Below, piece by piece: positions 60,277 through 64,000 of a stretch of DNA of 64,000 bases. The notes under the pieces are model-generated. The model saw only the letters and a list, made by a program, of their open reading frames with translations, searched no databases and had not been told where the DNA came from. The first letter of the stretch is position 1. Every line of letters starts with the position of its first letter. Source of the stretch: CF-39 sp036518215 (GTDB lineage: Bacteria > Chloroflexota > Limnocylindria > P2-11E). The DNA lies in contig DATDNP010000201.1 of NCBI GenBank assembly GCA_036518215.1, positions 25,409 through 89,408 on the forward strand. The letters are read 5' to 3'. The translations under genes were made by a program, and so were the position numbers.

Positions 60277-62405
60277 GCGACATCTACGAGACGATCAGTA
60301 CGCGGCTCGATTACGGCTCGTTCGTCCCGCGGCCCATCGGCGATGTCGAGCGCGCGGACCTGAAGCGGCGGGACGGCACGATGTACACCGTCCTGAAGAA
60401 CCCGCACGGCGACCGTGCCGCCGGCCTCTACATCCGGCTCGAGCCGGATGACGTCGCGCTCTTCGAGCTGATGGACGGCAACCGCACGATCCAAGACATC
60501 CTTGTCAATTACCTGGCGACGCACGGCGTGCTCGCCGTCGACCGCCTCGCGCGCCTCACGGCCGCGCTGTCGGCGAACGGCTTCTTCGGCGACGAGCGCC
60601 CGCGCTTCTACGAGCGCCTCGCCATGAACCGCCAGCTCCGCGATCCGCTCGTTCGTCTTTCGCTGTCGCTGCGGCGGCTCATCACGTGGGACATCGCGCG
60701 CTGGTCGAACGCCGATTCGCTCGTCCAGCGCGTGTACCGCGCCGGAGCGTGGCTGGCGTTCACGCCCGTCGGCGCGGCGCTCATCGCGGTCCTCTGCGTC
60801 GCCGGGATCGTCGCGTGGGTCCGCGAGGTCAGCGTCGGTCGCCACACGCTCGTCACGCTCGACGGGTCATTCGTGCTCGGGATCGTCGCCCTCATCCTCC
60901 TCCAGGTGCTATCGATCTCTGTGCACGAGGCAGGGCACGCGCTCGCGATCGCGCATTACGGGCGTCGCGTCCGACGCCTCGGTCTCGCGGTCTATTACCT
61001 CTTCCCGTGCGTCTACGTTGACAGCACCGACATGACGATGGCATCACGAAAGGCGCGCATCGTCGTGTCCCTCGCCGGTCCGGTGGGCGGTCTCACGGTG
61101 AGCGCACTGTGCGCATTCGTGGCGATCGCCGACGGCGGAGTCCTCGGCAGCATCGCCTTCAAAGCATCGTCGCTCTTCCTTTTCCAATTCGCGCTCAACC
61201 TCATGCCGATCCTCGAGCTCGACGGCTACTACATCCTCGTCGACCTGCTCGACGCTCCGCTCCTCCGACAGCGCGCGCTCGCGTTCGCGCGGGGCGGCGT
61301 CATGCGGAAGCTTCGACGGCGCGAGCGGTGGTCGCCGTCGGAGATCGGGCTCGGCGTGTACGGCCTTCTCGCGATCGCCACCTCCTTCCTGATGATCGGC
61401 TTGTCGCTCGCGCTCTGGGAGTCACGCGTCTCGATCGCGGCACGCGAGCTGCTCGCAGCGGGGCCGCTCGGAGCGCTCGCGCTGGCGCTCCTCGTGCTCG
61501 TGTTCATCGGTCCACTCATCGTGGCGCTCACGATCCGCGTGGTCGGCTGGGGCAGGACCTTCGCGAAGGGGCGCGCACGGCGCGTACGCCGGCGTGAGCA
61601 GCAGGCGCTCGTCGAACGCGCACGCATCCTCTCGCGCGTGCCGTTCCTCGCGAGTCTCGCAGGGAATGCGCTCATCGCGATCGCGTCACACCTGAGCGAG
61701 GAGCGTGTGGACGCGAATACGAACGTCGTGACGATCGGCGAGCCCGGCCAGCGTTTCTACGTCGTGCGCTCGGGCCGTCTCGAGGTGCTCGACGCGAGCG
61801 GGCGCGTCATCGGCACGCTCGCGCCGGGTGACGGCTTCGGAGAGCTCGCGCTGCTCGACCACCGGCCGCGGACGGCGACGGTGCGCGCGACCGAGCCGAG
61901 CGAGCTCTGGTCCCTCGACCGCGGCCACTTCGAGCGTTGGATCCGCGAGCGGTACGAGATCGCCGCGCGGATCCGCGCGTCGGCTGAGGAGCGCGACATG
62001 CTCGCGAAGCTGCCCTTCTTCAAGGGACTGGAGCCTGCCGAGCTCGACCGGATCGTGCCGCATCTCAAGCTGACTCGCGTCGCCGCGGGCGAGGCGGTCT
62101 TCCGCGAAGGCGATCCCGGCGACCGCTACTACGTCATTCGCGAGGGCGAGGCGGACGTGAGCGTCGGCGGGAGCCTCGTGGCCCACCTCGGACCGGGCAG
62201 CGGCTTCGGGGAGCTCGCGCTGCTTTTCGGGAAGCCGCGTACAGCCACGGTGACCGCTACGAAGGATCTTGTCCTGGCCTCCCTCGGGCGCAGCGAGTTC
62301 GGCTGGCTCGTACGGGAATCAGGTGAGACGATGGGTGAGTTCAAGACACGAACGGCGCATTATGTCGGTTCCGCCGGCCTCGGGACGGCGGTGAGGGGGG
62401 CTTAG
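60273..62405 (+). CDS. Fusion: PqqD-like domain, M50-type zinc peptidase, two cNMP-binding domains
   Basis: 710 residues, ATG overlapping the cyclase stop. Residues 31-105 (GLYIRLEPDDVALFELMDGN, RTIQDILVNYLATHGVLAVD) resemble PqqD, the RiPP-recognition fold. Membrane part about 160-430 has zinc-protease motif HEAGH (218-222) in TM and a third metal Asp candidate in LELDGYY (317). Then two Crp-like domains at about 450-565 and 577-690, each with FGELALL and PRTATV cassette residues. Peptide-processing membrane protease gated by a nucleotide is inferred. This order of domains is unusual. Confidence 0.85.
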   Translation: MSDIYETISTRLDYGSFVPRPIGDVERADLKRRDGTMYTVLKNPHGDRAAGLYIRLEPDDVALFELMDGNRTIQDILVNYLATHGVLAVDRLARLTAALSANGFFGDERPRFYERLAMNRQLRDPLVRLSLSLRRLITWDIARWSNADSLVQRVYRAGAWLAFTPVGAALIAVLCVAGIVAWVREVSVGRHTLVTLDGSFVLGIVALILLQVLSISVHEAGHALAIAHYGRRVRRLGLAVYYLFPCVYVDSTDMTMASRKARIVVSLAGPVGGLTVSALCAFVAIADGGVLGSIAFKASSLFLFQFALNLMPILELDGYYILVDLLDAPLLRQRALAFARGGVMRKLRRRERWSPSEIGLGVYGLLAIATSFLMIGLSLALWESRVSIAARELLAAGPLGALALALLVLVFIGPLIVALTIRVVGWGRTFAKGRARRVRRREQQALVERARILSRVPFLASLAGNALIAIASHLSEERVDANTNVVTIGEPGQRFYVVRSGRLEVLDASGRVIGTLAPGDGFGELALLDHRPRTATVRATEPSELWSLDRGHFERWIRERYEIAARIRASAEERDMLAKLPFFKGLEPAELDRIVPHLKLTRVAAGEAVFREGDPGDRYYVIREGEADVSVGGSLVAHLGPGSGFGELALLFGKPRTATVTATKDLVLASLGRSEFGWLVRESGETMGEFKTRTAHYVGSAGLGTAVRGA

Positions 62406-62406
62406 G

Positions 62407-62622
62407 GTGGACTGCTGGGTCTGCGAGCGCACGGCGCTCGGGGCGTGCCGGTTCTGCGGCCGCGGCACCTGCCGCGACCACGCGCGCACGCACCCCTTCG
62501 TCATCGAAGTGTTCCGCGGACGCAAGCACGAGACGCTGCGGGCGCTCGTCGTCGAGGACGCGCTCCACTGTGGCGTGTGCAAGCCCCGCAGCGAGCCCGT
62601 CGAGCTCCCCGAGCTCGAGTGA
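62407..62622 (+). CDS. Small Cys/His zinc-binding protein
   Basis: 71 residues, GTG 1 nt after the previous stop. Cys/His pattern: CWVC (3, 6), C14, C17, C22, H25, H29, then CGVC (55, 58), compatible with two zinc sites as in B-box-like or treble-clef fingers. The middle segment RGRKHETLRALVVEDALH is beta-rich. No family recognised with certainty. Position between the M50 fusion and the leader-like gene suggests an accessory role. Confidence 0.75.
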   Translation: MDCWVCERTALGACRFCGRGTCRDHARTHPFVIEVFRGRKHETLRALVVEDALHCGVCKPRSEPVELPELE

Positions 62623-62741
62623 GGAGGCCTACCTGAGAGCTACTGTCATCACGATCACACAGGGGCAGCCATGGCGATGGACGTATGGGGAGCGTGGCGG
62701 GGCCAGAGTTCCGTCAACAGGCGATGGGAGGCGAAACAGAG

Positions 62742-63401
62742 ATGTCCAAGGAAGCTCTCGCGAAGGTGGTCCAGCGGGCGATCAGTGACGCGGCGTTCCG
62801 CCGTCAGATCTCGAGCGATCCGACGGGTGCGCTGCGCGGCTTCGACCTGACGTCGGACGAGACCGCGGCCATCCGCGCGGCGGACGCTGGCAAGCTCAGC
62901 GCGCTCGGCATCGACCAGCGCATGAGCAAGGCGTTCACCCTCGGCGGGAACGCGGACTCTCCGAGCATGGTCGGCGGCACCGACATCAACACGCTCGGCA
63001 GCGCGATCACGACCGGAAGCGCGGGCACGGCCGGCGGCGACACGCTGCAGAGCGCGCTTGTCACCGGGGGCGACAACGACAGCGACGCGCTCATCGGTGG
63101 CTCGAGCGCCTTCGGCAGCGCGGTCGTCGGCGGCGACGGCAGCCAGCTCGGCAACACGCTCACCTCGGGCGACGACGCGCTCGGCAGCACCATCCCGGTC
63201 GACCCGGACCTCGGGCACGACGCGCTCACGGGCAACGATCCGGCGCACTCGTTCGGGGCGATCACGGGTGGCGACCCGACCCTCGGCAACGTGCTGACGG
63301 GCGGCGAGGACTCGCTCGGCAACGCGCTCACGAGCGACGGCGGCGTTTCCGGCTCGACGATGCCGGGCGACGCGGCCGGCGGACCCGACCTGCAGCAGTA
63401 A
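62742..63401 (+). CDS. NHLP-clan leader-like protein with Gly/Thr/Asp repeat tail (RiPP precursor-like)
   Basis: 219 residues from the ATG at 62742, with GGAGG 10 nt upstream. Residues 1-68 (MSKEALAKVVQRAISDAAFR, DPTGALRGFDLTSDETAAIR, GIDQRMSKAFTLG) match the leader of the gvp-linked paralogue at 31280 (47/68). The tail (70-219) has no Cys and repeats units such as LGNTLTSGDDALGST, LGNVLTGGEDSLGNAL and LGSAITTG, rich in G, T, S, D, N. It is the natural substrate candidate for the adjacent PqqD-M50 fusion. Annotators might alternatively see a plain repeat protein. Confidence 0.7.
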   Translation: MSKEALAKVVQRAISDAAFRRQISSDPTGALRGFDLTSDETAAIRAADAGKLSALGIDQRMSKAFTLGGNADSPSMVGGTDINTLGSAITTGSAGTAGGDTLQSALVTGGDNDSDALIGGSSAFGSAVVGGDGSQLGNTLTSGDDALGSTIPVDPDLGHDALTGNDPAHSFGAITGGDPTLGNVLTGGEDSLGNALTSDGGVSGSTMPGDAAGGPDLQQ

Positions 63402-63429
63402 GTCAGCGCGACACGGCTCTCTCGCCAGT

Positions 63430-63459
63430 CGACGAGCGGCCCTTCGGGGCCGCTCGTCG
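63430..63459. terminator. Strong UUCG-loop terminator between convergent genes
   Basis: A 13-bp perfect stem CGACGAGCGGCCC / GGGCCGCTCGTCG with a TTCG tetraloop, 28 bases after the leader-like gene stop and 4 bases before the Crp-type gene stop on the other strand. It probably serves both directions. On the plus strand it is followed by CGTTCTAG. Confidence 0.85.
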
Positions 63460-63463
63460 CGTT

Positions 63464-64000
63464 CTAGTGCCGGACTTCGTTCTTCAGCTTCTCGGGATCC
63501 ACGATGTCGATGTGGCCGCGTCCCAGGCGGACGAACCCGCGCCGCTCCAGCTCCACGAGGACACGGTTCGTCGCGACGCGCGTCGCGCCCACAAAGGCGG
63601 CGACATCCTCCTGCGTGAGCCGCACGATGCCCGTCGACCCGGAGAGCTCGTTCTGGTCCACGAGGAACTTCGCGACGCGGCCGGGCAGGTCGAGGAAGAC
63701 GAGGTCCTCGATATGGCCGGTGCTTCGCCGGATACGACGAGCGAGCGTCGCAAGGAGCTGGCGCATCGCAGCGGGATTGCGCTCGACGATCGCGGTGAAG
63801 TCGCTCTTCGCGAGCGCGTACGCGACGGTCTCCGTGAGCGCCGTCACGGTCGCGGATCGCGGTCCGTCGTCGAAGAGGGCGAGCTCGCCGAATACGTCGC
63901 CGCCGCGCGCGAGAGCGACAACGACCTCCTGACCGTCCTCCTCCTGCACGGAGATCTTCACGGTGCCCGAGGCGATGAGGAACACGTGGCCGCCGGGGTC
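63464..64000 (-). CDS. Crp/Fnr-family transcription regulator (5' end outside window)
   Basis: The visible 178 residues cover most of a Crp protein. cNMP-binding fold: GTVKISVQEEDGQEVVVALA, GDVFGELALFDDGPRSATVT (phosphate cassette Glu and Arg), the long dimer helix, and HTH near the C-terminus: VRLTQEDVAAFVGATRVATN then RVLVELERRGFVRLGRGHID. It lies convergent to the cyclase-protease-leader locus, so it is a candidate reader of the same nucleotide. The N-terminus is cut by the right edge. Confidence 0.9.
   Translation of the reverse strand, partial: DPGGHVFLIASGTVKISVQEEDGQEVVVALARGGDVFGELALFDDGPRSATVTALTETVAYALAKSDFTAIVERNPAAMRQLLATLARRIRRSTGHIEDLVFLDLPGRVAKFLVDQNELSGSTGIVRLTQEDVAAFVGATRVATNRVLVELERRGFVRLGRGHIDIVDPEKLKNEVRH

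Noticed and set aside
1..64000. CRISPR array, prophage, insertion sequence or rRNA genes
   Set aside because: No spaced direct repeats, transposase, integrase or rRNA-like sequence seen in either strand.

Overview
The window is a 64 kb stretch of a very GC-rich bacterial chromosome. Many genes start with GTG, operons are tightly packed with 4-nt stop/start overlaps, and there are no rRNA genes, insertion sequences, prophage genes or CRISPR arrays. The gene mix suggests an uncultured Chloroflexota-like (or possibly actinobacterial) lineage: tandem-GAF histidine kinases, a gas-vesicle cluster with F-G-L-S-K-J order, a ferredoxin/NrfD module with secreted lipoproteins, and type III pantothenate kinase. 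That placement is an inference from gene content. No gap between called genes exceeds about 250 bases; the largest are 5307-5558 and 24881-25112.

Layout. 1-14 kb holds most of the coenzyme A pathway: the 3' end of panC at the left edge, a panB-panE operon, and a coaD-coaX-coaBC operon. Interspersed are two MFS transporters, a secreted acidic repeat protein, two GT-C type membrane glycosyltransferase candidates, a GH43 lipoprotein, an alpha/beta hydrolase, a GNAT protein and a DUF302 protein. 14-21 kb has an OmpR-type two-component pair divergent from a five-gene redox operon: Tat-exported 4Fe-4S protein, NrfD-like membrane protein, an Ig-like membrane protein and two lipoproteins, with no molybdopterin catalytic subunit. 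21-31 kb holds a divergent receiver / HTH-PAS pair, a histidine-degradation operon (ftcD, SnoaL-like, hutI), a 122-nt two-stem inverted repeat, a cyclic-nucleotide-binding protein, a GNAT + enolase-superfamily pair, an aquaporin + ChrB-like pair, an FAD oxidoreductase and tRNA-Lys(UUU).

31-39 kb begins with a small protein whose N-terminus looks like an NHLP-type RiPP leader. It is followed by eight gas-vesicle genes (F, G, L, S, a third F/L, K, J, A) and two sensor kinases. 39-51 kb is mixed metabolism: an unusual transketolase, pyrE, KDPG aldolase, GH15 glucoamylase, adenosine deaminase, a methyltransferase and GAF/MEDS sensors.

51-63.4 kb is the most interesting part. A 7-GAF histidine kinase is followed by a run of mostly overlapping genes: a second kinase with three GAF domains, a lone receiver, a receiver-cyclase, a membrane protein joining a PqqD-like (RiPP-recognition) domain, an M50 zinc-protease core and two cyclic-nucleotide-binding domains, and a small Cys/His protein. 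After them comes a paralogue of the NHLP-like protein with a long Gly/Thr/Asp repeat tail. Read in order, this looks like a two-component signal leading to a cyclic nucleotide, then a nucleotide-gated membrane protease, then a leader-bearing peptide. The window ends in a Crp/Fnr regulator cut by the right edge.
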